Virus record (IMG/VR): IMGVR_UViG_3300042517_000150
Coordinates: 1 to 36,935 of that record
DNA from: a virus
Reading direction: 5' to 3' (one strand)
DNA: 36,935 bases
In this document: one piece after another, positions 30,489-36,935 of the stretch
How positions within the stretch are numbered: the stretch's first letter is position 1
How the letters are laid out: each line of letters opens with the position of its first letter
Program-made: the position numbers and the translations under genes
The notes under the pieces: generated by a model
Databases searched by the model: none
Told to the model about the DNA's origin: nothing
Seen by the model: only the letters and a program-made list of their open reading frames with translations

Positions 30489-30847
30489 ACTGCGCCAATT
30501 TTGTAGGCATTCTGTTTTTAGGCCGGGATGTCGCCCATTCGGTGCATCTGAACACCCGCAGCTACGCCAAACACGTCGCTTTGAACACGTTTTACGACGA
30601 GATTGTCGACCTAGCGGACAAGTTTGCCGAAGCCTACCAAGGCCGTCACGGTCTGATTGGCGCTATTTCGCTGCAGTCGACCAAGAAGCCTGGCAACATC
30701 GTTGAGTTCTTGCAAGATCAGCTCGAAGAAATTGAGTCGATGCGCTACAAGGTGGTCGATAAGTCGGACACTCCGCTGCAGAACATCATCGATGAGATCG
30801 TTGGGCTGTACCTGTCAACCCTATACAAATTGAAGTTTCTTGCTTGA
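30485..30847 (+). CDS. Small helical protein (DUF5856-like)
   Basis: The protein has 120 residues, coupled to the portal stop. Features include HSVHLNTRSYAKHVALNTFY, DEIVDLADKFAEAYQGRHGL and a C-terminal IIDEIVGLYLSTLYKLKFLA helix. Conserved H/E/D positions and four-helix layout recall ferritin-like or Dps-like small proteins; I recognise it as a phage family (DUF5856 as far as I recall). A metal-binding role is possible but not shown. Confidence 0.7.
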   Translation: MNCANFVGILFLGRDVAHSVHLNTRSYAKHVALNTFYDEIVDLADKFAEAYQGRHGLIGAISLQSTKKPGNIVEFLQDQLEEIESMRYKVVDKSDTPLQNIIDEIVGLYLSTLYKLKFLA

Positions 30848-30855
30848 GGTAAATC

Positions 30856-31122
30856 ATGGCAAATTACACCTATATCACCGCGTCGACCAACATCAAACCG
30901 ATGGCGGGTAAGTTGAAAGGCATCTTTGTCAGTGCTGCCTCCAGCACCCCGACTATCGCCGTCTATGATTCGGCTGCCGCCACGACGACTGACGTCATTC
31001 TGGATACGTTTACCCCCGCCGGTGCAACATCGTACATGTTGCCCTTGGATGGCGCATATGCAAAAAATGGCATTTATGTGGCAATCGGTGGTACAGTAAA
31101 AGCAACAGTGATTTACGAATAA
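30856..31122 (+). CDS. Small head decoration-type protein
   Basis: The protein has 88 residues with AGGTAAATC upstream. It is all-beta in character (KLKGIFVSAASSTPTIAVYD, then DTFTPAGATSYMLPLDGAYA and KNGIYVAIGGTVKATVIYE). Placement between portal and scaffold, and composition, fit a small structural head protein. No defined family. Confidence 0.6.
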   Translation: MANYTYITASTNIKPMAGKLKGIFVSAASSTPTIAVYDSAAATTTDVILDTFTPAGATSYMLPLDGAYAKNGIYVAIGGTVKATVIYE

Positions 31123-31176
31123 ATTCGCAGTACCCGTACTGGCACGGCAAGCCAGGGATTCTCAAGGGAATCGACA

Positions 31177-31950
31177 ATGTCTGATGAAGTACAAAATGAA
31201 CTAGCGGCAGTGCCCGCGCCGGAACCGGAACTAACGGCAGTACCGGAACCCGAAGTAACAGCGCCGGAAACTGAAGAGCCAAAACCAGCCAAGACCTTCA
31301 CACAAGAAGAGTTAGACGCTGCGATTGGCAAGCGGCTTGCAAGAGAACAGCGTAAGTGGGAAAGAGAACAAGCTCGGCGACAGCAGGAAACTGCACCGCC
31401 CGCGCCAGCTCCTTCGTTAGAGCAATTTGAGTCGGTTGATCAGTACGCGGAAGCGTTAGCTGCTCAAAAGGCAGAAGAGTTGCTTGCTAAGCGAGAAGCT
31501 GACCGCGCTCGCATGGAAACGCTCGAGGCTTACCACGACCGTGAGGAAGAGGCCAGAGGCAAGTACGAGGACTTTGAACAAGTCGCGTACAACCCGAACC
31601 TACCGATCACGACCGTGATGGCTGAGACAATCCAAGCGTCGGATGTTGGGCCAGACTTAGCGTATTACCTTGGCACCAACCCGAAAGAAGCTGATCGTAT
31701 TTCTCGTCTGTCGCCGTATATGCAAGCCAAAGAGATTGGCAAGATTGAAGCTAAGTTAAGCGACAATCCGCCGGTCAAGAAAACGACAAGCGCCCCACCG
31801 CCGATCGCGCCCATTAGTGGCCGTGGCACTGGAGCACCGGCTTACGATACGACCGACCCACGTTCTATCAAGAACATGTCGACGTCAGAATGGATCGAAG
31901 CGGAGCGCCAGCGTCAGATTCGGAAGTTGGAAGCTCAACGTAACCGCTAA
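31177..31950 (+). CDS. Scaffolding protein
   Basis: The protein has 257 residues and directly precedes the coat gene. It has an acidic, Pro/Glu/Ala repeat N-terminus (about 1-45), then FTQEELDAAIGKRLAREQRK and a long charged coiled coil (about 45-130), followed by IQASDVGPDLAYYLGTNPKE and DRISRLSPYMQAKEIGKIEA. The basic C-terminal helix (SEWIEAERQRQIRKLEAQRN) is as expected for the coat-binding end of P22-like scaffolds. It directs prohead assembly and leaves before packaging. Confidence 0.85.
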   Translation: MSDEVQNELAAVPAPEPELTAVPEPEVTAPETEEPKPAKTFTQEELDAAIGKRLAREQRKWEREQARRQQETAPPAPAPSLEQFESVDQYAEALAAQKAEELLAKREADRARMETLEAYHDREEEARGKYEDFEQVAYNPNLPITTVMAETIQASDVGPDLAYYLGTNPKEADRISRLSPYMQAKEIGKIEAKLSDNPPVKKTTSAPPPIAPISGRGTGAPAYDTTDPRSIKNMSTSEWIEAERQRQIRKLEAQRNR

Positions 31951-31966
31951 TTTTTTAAGGACTATC

Positions 31967-33169
31967 ATGGCAAACTCGATTCTTACTATCGACATGATCA
32001 CCCGCAAGGCGCTCGAAATCCTCGAGAACAACCTGGTGATCACTCGTAACGTCAATCGTCAATACGACGATTCTTTCGCCGTTGAAGGCGCTAAAATCGG
32101 TTCGACTCTGCGTATTCGTTTACCAGATCGCGCTTTGGTAACTGACGGTGCCGCTCTGCAAGTGCAGGACGACAACGAACAGTTCACCACCCTGACTGTT
32201 GCTTCGCAGAAGCACATCGGTGTTAACTTCACCTCCGCCGAACTCACCATGCAGTTGGATGACTTCGCAGAGCGTGTTCTGAAGCCTCGTATTTCGCAGT
32301 TGGCATCCAGCATCGACGCTGACGTTGCTAACGCATACAAGGGCGTGTTCAACTCGGTTGGTACCCCTGGCACCACCCCATCGACTTCGCTCGTTCTGCT
32401 GCAAGCTCAGCAGAAGCTGAACGAAAACGCTGCTGTGATGGCACCACGCTACGCAACCGTTAACCCAGCTGCTAACGCTGGTCTGGTTGAAGGCATGAAA
32501 GGTCTGTTCAACCCGACCGACACCATCAGCCGCCAGTTCAAGAACGGCATGATGGGCATGGGCGTGTTGGGCTTCGACGAAGTCAACATGTCTCAGTCGA
32601 TCAAGCAGCACACCAACGGCGATTGGGGCACTTCCATCACCGTGACTTCGACCGTCACTACCGAAGGTCAGTCGACTCTGCCAATTAGCTTCACTGGCTC
32701 GTCGAAGACTTGGAACGTGGGCGACGTGTTTACCATCGCTGGCGTGTTCGCAGTTAACCCACAGACTCGTGAGTCCACCGGCTCGCTGCAGCAGTTCACC
32801 GTGACTGCCGCTGCAACTGGTAGCTCTACTGCGACTTTGTCGATCAGCCCTGCGCTGTTCTCCGCAAGCCAAGCACTGGCCACCGTTACTTCGTTGCCTG
32901 CAGCAAGCGCTGTAGTAACCATGCTGGGTAACGCAAATGGTCAGTACGCTCAGAACTTGGTCTACCACAAGGATGCGATCACTTTCGCAACCGCCGACCT
33001 GCTGATGCCACAAGGCGTGGACATGGCTTCTCGCCAAGTTCACAACGGTATTTCGATGCGTATTGTTCGTCAGTACGACATCAACAACGACCGTCTGCCT
33101 TGCCGTATCGACGTTCTGTACGGCTACAGCACAATCCGTCCGCAAATGGCTTGCCGCCTCTGGGGCTAA
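31967..33169 (+). CDS. Major capsid protein (P22 coat-type)
   Basis: The protein has 400 residues from the ATG at 31967, which has TAAGGA upstream; an in-frame extension upstream overlaps the scaffold gene and is rejected. The N-terminus (LTIDMITRKALEILENNLVI, then TRNVNRQYDDSFAVEGAKIG) is characteristic of P22 gp5-like coats. An inserted domain with GSSKTWNVGDVFTIAGVFAV and STGSLQQFTVTAAATG (about 240-290) resembles the extra domain of P22 coat. The C-terminus has MRIVRQYDINNDRLPCRIDV. Codon use is strongly biased, as for an abundant protein. Confidence 0.93.
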   Translation: MANSILTIDMITRKALEILENNLVITRNVNRQYDDSFAVEGAKIGSTLRIRLPDRALVTDGAALQVQDDNEQFTTLTVASQKHIGVNFTSAELTMQLDDFAERVLKPRISQLASSIDADVANAYKGVFNSVGTPGTTPSTSLVLLQAQQKLNENAAVMAPRYATVNPAANAGLVEGMKGLFNPTDTISRQFKNGMMGMGVLGFDEVNMSQSIKQHTNGDWGTSITVTSTVTTEGQSTLPISFTGSSKTWNVGDVFTIAGVFAVNPQTRESTGSLQQFTVTAAATGSSTATLSISPALFSASQALATVTSLPAASAVVTMLGNANGQYAQNLVYHKDAITFATADLLMPQGVDMASRQVHNGISMRIVRQYDINNDRLPCRIDVLYGYSTIRPQMACRLWG

Positions 33170-33176
33170 GCACTGG

Positions 33177-33194
33177 TGGGGGCTTCGGCCCCCA
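33177..33194 (+). other. UUCG-tetraloop hairpin after the coat gene
   Basis: TGGGGGC-TTCG-GCCCCCA forms a seven-pair stem with an extra-stable UUCG loop. No T-tract follows. It is one of three like hairpins, each placed just after a structural gene, and probably protects mRNA 3' ends or weakly terminates transcription. Confidence 0.8.
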
Positions 33195-33223
33195 TTGACG
33201 ACTCTATTTGAAAGGAAATTATC

Positions 33224-33637
33224 ATGGCACTTCCTAACGGCGCAGGCGGCTATCAGATTGGTGATGGCAACCTTAACGAAACCATTTTTCAAGTTATCCC
33301 CGTTCCTGCTACTGCAACTGCAACTGCAACACTGACTGCAGATCAGATTCTGAACGGCATTCTGCTGGGTAGCCCCGGCACATCGGCTGCCAGCTACACG
33401 CTGCCAACCGTAGCTGCTCTCGAGGCTGCACTGCCTAACTCCGATAAGCCAGGCGTTTCGTTTGACTTTTCTGTTGTCAACGTCGACGGTTCTAGCTCGG
33501 GCGTTATCACACTGGTGACCAACACCGGTTGGACGCTCGTAGGTTTGATGACTGTTGTTGCGACTGCAGGCACAGCCCAAATCTTCCGCGCTCGTAAGAG
33601 CGGCGTGGGTACTTGGACTCTGTATCGCATCGGCTAA
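33224..33637 (+). CDS. Head decoration-type protein
   Basis: The protein has 137 residues after GAAAGGAAATTATC. It starts with ALPNGAGGYQIGDGNLNETI and continues through a Thr-Ala repeat (PATATATATLTADQIL), then a beta-rich part with FDFSVVNVDGSSSGVITLVT and GTAQIFRARKSGVGTWTLYR. This kind of small protein follows the coat gene in many environmental podoviruses and likely decorates the capsid. It is bracketed by UUCG hairpins. Confidence 0.65.
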   Translation: MALPNGAGGYQIGDGNLNETIFQVIPVPATATATATLTADQILNGILLGSPGTSAASYTLPTVAALEAALPNSDKPGVSFDFSVVNVDGSSSGVITLVTNTGWTLVGLMTVVATAGTAQIFRARKSGVGTWTLYRIG

Positions 33638-33644
33638 AAACTCT

Positions 33645-33660
33645 GGGGGCTTCGGCCCCC
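33645..33660 (+). other. UUCG-tetraloop hairpin, second copy
   Basis: GGGGGC-TTCG-GCCCCC, a six-pair stem, extended by one G-U pair at 33644/33661. It shares the GGGGCTTCGGCCCC core with the hairpins at 33177 and 34097. It follows the decoration-type gene by seven bases. Confidence 0.8.
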
Positions 33661-33678
33661 GTTTCTAAAGGAACCACC

Positions 33679-34092
33679 ATGTCATCCAATACCAAACCGA
33701 TCGGCGTGGCCTACGAAGATCAGAACATCATCGGGTCTGACTCGGTGATGTCTGGTGGCGAGTTGGGCTACACCGCAGAAGCAAGCGGCACCGTAACTCA
33801 AGCAACTAGCAAATCGACTGGCGTGACCTTGAACAAGTCTGCTGGTCAAATTACTATGAACGACGCCGCTTTGGCTAACGCCACAAACGTCTCGTTTACG
33901 TTGACTAACAGCACTATCAGCGCTAAAGACATTGTGGTCTTGAGCGTTGCAGCCGGTGCTACTGCTGGTGCGTACAACTGCTGGATTTCTGGCAAATCTA
34001 CCGGAAGCTGCACAATCACATTGCGCAACCTTTCCGGCGGTTCATTGTCTGAGGCGGTTGTCATTAACTTTGCAGTAATTCACGTACTGTAA
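33679..34092 (+). CDS. Head structural protein
   Basis: The protein has 137 residues from the ATG at 33679, which has AAAGGAACCACC upstream; the frame extends further up but into the previous gene. It is beta-rich: GVAYEDQNIIGSDSVMSGGE, GVTLNKSAGQITMNDAALAN, then ATNVSFTLTNSTISAKDIVV and SGKSTGSCTITLRNLSGGSL. This resembles beta-sandwich domains of phage head fibres or decoration proteins. Placed between the two UUCG hairpins 33645 and 34097. Confidence 0.65.
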   Translation: MSSNTKPIGVAYEDQNIIGSDSVMSGGELGYTAEASGTVTQATSKSTGVTLNKSAGQITMNDAALANATNVSFTLTNSTISAKDIVVLSVAAGATAGAYNCWISGKSTGSCTITLRNLSGGSLSEAVVINFAVIHVL

Positions 34093-34096
34093 AACC

Positions 34097-34114
34097 ACGG
34101 GGCTTCGGCCCCGT
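34097..34114 (+). other. UUCG-tetraloop hairpin, third copy
   Basis: ACGGGGC-TTCG-GCCCCGT, seven pairs, four bases after the stop of the head protein gene and eight bases before the next ATG, so it could also shield the next ribosome binding site. Confidence 0.8.
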
Positions 34115-34121
34115 CTACCCT

Positions 34122-34325
34122 ATGCCTATTATTTATCTACAGCACCCCGTTCACGGCTTCAAAATCGCCAACATGGAAATGGAGGCTGAATTTGATGAAC
34201 AAAACGGCTGGGAACGCTATAATCCCGACACGCCTTCGACTCCCGAAGTAGCGGCGCCAGCCAACGCGCTGGATGTCAAACGTCGTCGTAGCCGCCCGCC
34301 TGTAGAGGTAGCAGCGGCAGAATAA
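34122..34325 (+). CDS. Small head-tail region protein
   Basis: The protein has 67 residues, beginning IYLQHPVHGFKIANMEMEAE and containing DEQNGWERYNP, a pattern I recognise from small proteins preceding the tail-accessory gene in related phages. The C-terminus is disordered and basic (DVKRRRSRPPVEV). No clear ribosome binding site is visible because the UUCG hairpin directly precedes the start. Probably a minor structural component. Confidence 0.65.
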   Translation: MPIIYLQHPVHGFKIANMEMEAEFDEQNGWERYNPDTPSTPEVAAPANALDVKRRRSRPPVEVAAAE

Positions 34326-34334
34326 GGAGCTTGA

Positions 34335-35045
34335 ATGGCAACCGCCTTTGACCAGATTAAGGCAGCGCTTCGGCTGATTGGCCAACTGGCTGAAGGTGAA
34401 GAGCCATCACCGCAGGCTGCTCAAGATGCGCTAAACGCCATGAATCAGATGATTGATTCGTGGAATACCGAGCGTCTGGCTGTGTTTTGTACTGAAGATC
34501 AGGTGTTCAACTGGCCGCCGGATCTAATTACCCGCACCCTTGGCCCGACTGGCGACTTTGTCGGCAATCGTCCTATTCTGATTGACGATGCAACGTATTT
34601 CCGTGATCCGCAGACCAACGTGTCTTACGGCATTAAGCTGATCAACCAGCAGCAGTACAACGGCATTGCGGTCAAGACGGTCACCAGCACCTACCCGCAG
34701 GTTATGTTTGTGAACAACACGTTCCCAGACATCACCATGACCATCTACCCCAAGCCAACGCGCGTGCTGGAGTGGCATTTTGTGTCGGTGCAGCAGCTAA
34801 CCAAACCGGCAACGCTTAACACCGCGCTGTCGTTTCCGCCGGGCTATCTGCGTGCGTTCAAGTACAACCTAGCAATGGAAATCGCCAACGAGTTTGGTGT
34901 TGAGCCCATGCCGCAGGTTACTCGGATTGCGATGACGTCTAAGCGTAATCTGAAGCGCATCAACAACCCAGACGACGTGATGTCGATGCCTTACTCGCTG
35001 GTCGCTACTCGCCAGCGGTTCAACATCTACGCGGGTAACTACTAA
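34335..35045 (+). CDS. P22 gp4-like tail accessory / head-completion protein
   Basis: The protein has 236 residues after AAGGAGCTTGA. It contains FDQIKAALRLIGQLAEGEEP, NAMNQMIDSWNTERLAVF, and a C-terminal LSFPPGYLRAFKYNLAMEIA with a final VATRQRFNIYAGNY. This matches the gp4 family that extends the portal after packaging and stabilises packaged DNA. It is followed by a gp10-like protein, as in P22. Confidence 0.88.
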   Translation: MATAFDQIKAALRLIGQLAEGEEPSPQAAQDALNAMNQMIDSWNTERLAVFCTEDQVFNWPPDLITRTLGPTGDFVGNRPILIDDATYFRDPQTNVSYGIKLINQQQYNGIAVKTVTSTYPQVMFVNNTFPDITMTIYPKPTRVLEWHFVSVQQLTKPATLNTALSFPPGYLRAFKYNLAMEIANEFGVEPMPQVTRIAMTSKRNLKRINNPDDVMSMPYSLVATRQRFNIYAGNY

Positions 35046-35048
35046 GCC

Positions 35049-36482
35049 GTGAAGACGCCTATCCTCGGTCAAGCCTACGTGGCTCGCAGCCTTAACGCTG
35101 CGGACGCGCGGATGATCAACTTGTTTCCCGAGACGGTGCCTGCGCCTGACGGCAAAGAGCCTGCGTTCTTAAACCGTGCCCCAGGCTTGCGTAGGCTGGG
35201 GGTGGTGGGCACTGGCCCTATCCGTGGCTTGTGGTCGTACGGCAATTACATGTACGCCGTCTCCGGCACTAAGTTTTACCGTATTGACAGCAACTGGGCA
35301 GCCGTTCCGCTAGGCAATGTCAGCGGCACGGGGCCAGTGTCGATGGTCGACAACGGCACGCAGCTCTTCATTGCGGCTAACCCCGACGGCTACATCTACG
35401 ACGCAGCTACTGAGGAATACGCCGAGATTACCGACGTGGACTTCCCCGGCGCGGTGACTGTCGGCTATCTAGACGGCTACTTTATCTTCCAAGAGCCTAA
35501 CTCGCAGAAGTTCTGGACGTCTGAGCTGCTTGACGGCACCCAGATTGACCCGCTGTCGTTCGCTAGTGCTGAAGGTATGCCCGACAACTTGGTGTCGCTG
35601 TTTGTCGACCACCGCGAGGTATGGCTGTTCGGCACTCAGTCGGTTGAGGTCTGGTACAACGCAGGCGACACGCCGTTTCCGCTGGCTCGTATCCAGGGTG
35701 CGGTCAATGAGATTGGCTGCGCGGCGACCTTCTCAGTGGCTAAGATGGACAACTCGCTGTTCTGGTTAGGGTCTGACGCCCGTGGCCAAGGCGTGGTGTT
35801 TCGTGCCAACGGCTACACCGGCCAGCGCATCTCGACCCATGCGGTTGAGTACGCTATCCAAAGTTACGGCACCATCTCTGACGCGATCGCGTTTACCTAC
35901 CAGCAAGATGGCCATGCTTTTTACGTGCTGAGCTTTCCGACCGCCCAAAAAACATGGGTGTTTGATGTAGCTACCGCCGCATGGCATGAGCGCGCTGGCT
36001 TTGCCAACGGCGAGTTTATTCGCCACCGTGCCAACTGCCAGACGTTCTTCAATAACGAGGTAGTGGTCGGCGACTTCCAGACGGGCAAAATTTACGCGTA
36101 CGACCTTGACGTGTTTGCTGACGACACGCTGCCCCAGAAGTGGCTGCGGTCATGGCGGGCGCTGCCGCAAGGGCAGAACAACCTAAAGCGTACCGCCCAG
36201 CACGCGCTGCAGCTCGACTGCGAGTCGGGCGTTGGGCTGGTCACTGGCCAAGGGTCTGACCCGCAGGTCATGCTGCGCTGGTCGGACGATGGCGGTCACA
36301 CCTGGTCAAACGAACATTGGGCTGGTATCGGCAAGATGGGTGAGTATGGCTTCCGTGCCTTCTGGCGGCGGCTGGGCATGACTAACAAGCTGCGCGACCG
36401 CGTCTACGAGGTGTCTGGCACCGACCCCGTCAAGATCGCCATTATGGGTGCCGAACTCGCTTTGTCCGGCACCAATGCCTAA
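35049..36482 (+). CDS. P22 gp10-like packaged DNA stabilisation / tail hub protein
   Basis: The protein has 477 residues, close to P22 gp10 (472), with a GTG start at 35049. It begins KTPILGQAYVARSLNAADAR then MINLFPETVP, and contains beta-propeller-like repeats such as VSMVDNGTQLFIAANPDGYI, TVGYLDGYFIFQEPNSQKFW and DNLVSLFVDHREVWLFGTQS. The end, RLGMTNKLRDRVYEVSGTDP, is typical of the family. It forms the second tail hub layer and docks the fibres. It overlaps the fibre start by eight bases. Confidence 0.92.
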   Translation: MKTPILGQAYVARSLNAADARMINLFPETVPAPDGKEPAFLNRAPGLRRLGVVGTGPIRGLWSYGNYMYAVSGTKFYRIDSNWAAVPLGNVSGTGPVSMVDNGTQLFIAANPDGYIYDAATEEYAEITDVDFPGAVTVGYLDGYFIFQEPNSQKFWTSELLDGTQIDPLSFASAEGMPDNLVSLFVDHREVWLFGTQSVEVWYNAGDTPFPLARIQGAVNEIGCAATFSVAKMDNSLFWLGSDARGQGVVFRANGYTGQRISTHAVEYAIQSYGTISDAIAFTYQQDGHAFYVLSFPTAQKTWVFDVATAAWHERAGFANGEFIRHRANCQTFFNNEVVVGDFQTGKIYAYDLDVFADDTLPQKWLRSWRALPQGQNNLKRTAQHALQLDCESGVGLVTGQGSDPQVMLRWSDDGGHTWSNEHWAGIGKMGEYGFRAFWRRLGMTNKLRDRVYEVSGTDPVKIAIMGAELALSGTNA

Positions 36483-36935
36483 CGCAGATAACGAGCCGCA
36501 GATACCCAAGAACCAGTCGCCGATCACCGATGATCGGACAGGGATGGTGTCGCGGGATTGGTATCGGTTTTTCTTAAACCTACTTAACAAAGCCAATCAA
36601 GGCGGTGGTGGCGGTACCGGCACAGTCACGTCGGTTAATGTGTCGGGCGGCACCACGGGGTTAACGACCTCTGGCGGGCCGGTGACCACCTCCGGCACCA
36701 TCACGCTCGCGGGCACCTTAGATGTCGATAACGGCGGCACGGGAGCTACCACAGCAGCCAACGCCCGCACGAACTTGAGCGTGCCGAGTACGACAGGATC
36801 AGGCGCGTCTGGTACGTGGGGCATCGACATCACCGGCAATGCGGCTAACGTCACCGGTACGGTAGCAATTGCCAACGGCGGCACCGGCCAGACTTCGGCA
36901 GCGGCGGCCATTACAGCTTTGACAGGCACGCAGAC
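36475..36935 (+). CDS. Tail fibre protein, N-terminal part (continues at 1-913)
   Basis: The ATG at 36475 overlaps the gp10-like stop. The first 40 residues (VSRDWYRFFLNLLNKANQ) form the virion-attachment end seen in fibres that follow gp10 genes. After a GGGGGTG linker the chain turns into beta repeats: TVTSVNVSGGTTGLTTSGGP, NGGTGATTAANARTNL, then TGNAANVTGTVAIANGGTGQ. It runs off the window two bases into codon 154; base 1 completes a Thr codon and the frame goes on to 913. Confidence 0.85.
   Translation, partial: MPNADNEPQIPKNQSPITDDRTGMVSRDWYRFFLNLLNKANQGGGGGTGTVTSVNVSGGTTGLTTSGGPVTTSGTITLAGTLDVDNGGTGATTAANARTNLSVPSTTGSGASGTWGIDITGNAANVTGTVAIANGGTGQTSAAAAITALTGTQ

Noticed and set aside
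32120-33580. 486-codon open frame on the minus strand across the coat gene
   Set aside because: It is a shadow of the strongly biased coat and decoration genes; the peptide is His/Cys/Arg-rich without a fold, and no promoter or ribosome binding site fits.

Overview
The window looks like the whole genome of a short-tailed, P22-like bacteriophage, cut open inside a tail-fibre gene. The fibre reading frame that runs off the right end (from 36475) continues in frame into position 1 and ends at 913, so the two ends join as one 457-codon gene. That fits a circular or circularly permuted map of about 36.9 kb. The P22-type portal, coat, gp4-like and gp10-like proteins and the ejection proteins point to podovirus morphology and headful packaging. 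The protein families resemble those of environmental phages of Proteobacteria; the host cannot be fixed from sequence alone. No integrase, excisionase or recognisable CI-type repressor is visible, and no tRNA or CRISPR array was seen.

Layout. 36475-36935 plus 1-913: tail fibre. 910-6473: a cupin-SET fusion protein and three internal or ejection proteins. 6477-9382: a second fibre-like protein, three small fibre or appendage proteins and two small proteins resembling tail-fibre assembly helpers. 9386-11136: lysis cassette (two membrane proteins, a three-TM holin, a GH108 muramidase). 15084 down to 11110 (minus strand): a tightly overlapping early operon with a VRR-NUC nuclease, a SNF2-type helicase and nine or ten small proteins. 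15175-22148 (plus): replication genes, namely a Cas4/RecB-like nuclease (DUF2800 type), a probable ssDNA-binding protein, a free-standing HNH endonuclease, a family A DNA polymerase and a primase-helicase. 24331 down to 22205 (minus): a second early operon of small unknown genes including a DUF7227-type cysteine-rich protein. 24332-25026: a non-coding control region. 25027-36482 (plus): packaging and head genes (TerS, unknown, TerL, three small basic proteins, portal, DUF5856-type protein, decoration proteins, scaffold, coat, gp4-like and gp10-like tail proteins).

The parts work as a standard lytic module set. Two divergent control regions drive early genes. The one at 15085-15174 has two back-to-back sigma70-like promoters whose -35 boxes overlap. 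The one at 24350-25026 contains six DnaA-box sequences, including a 19-bp perfect inverted repeat, followed by four copies of a 16-bp palindrome. It is the best candidate for the replication origin and control switch, and the most interesting non-coding stretch here. Several real genes are very short (48, 59, 50, 51, 47, 28 and perhaps 19 codons); they are supported by translational coupling, ribosome binding sites or family resemblance.

All family assignments come from recognition of motifs by eye; no database search was run.
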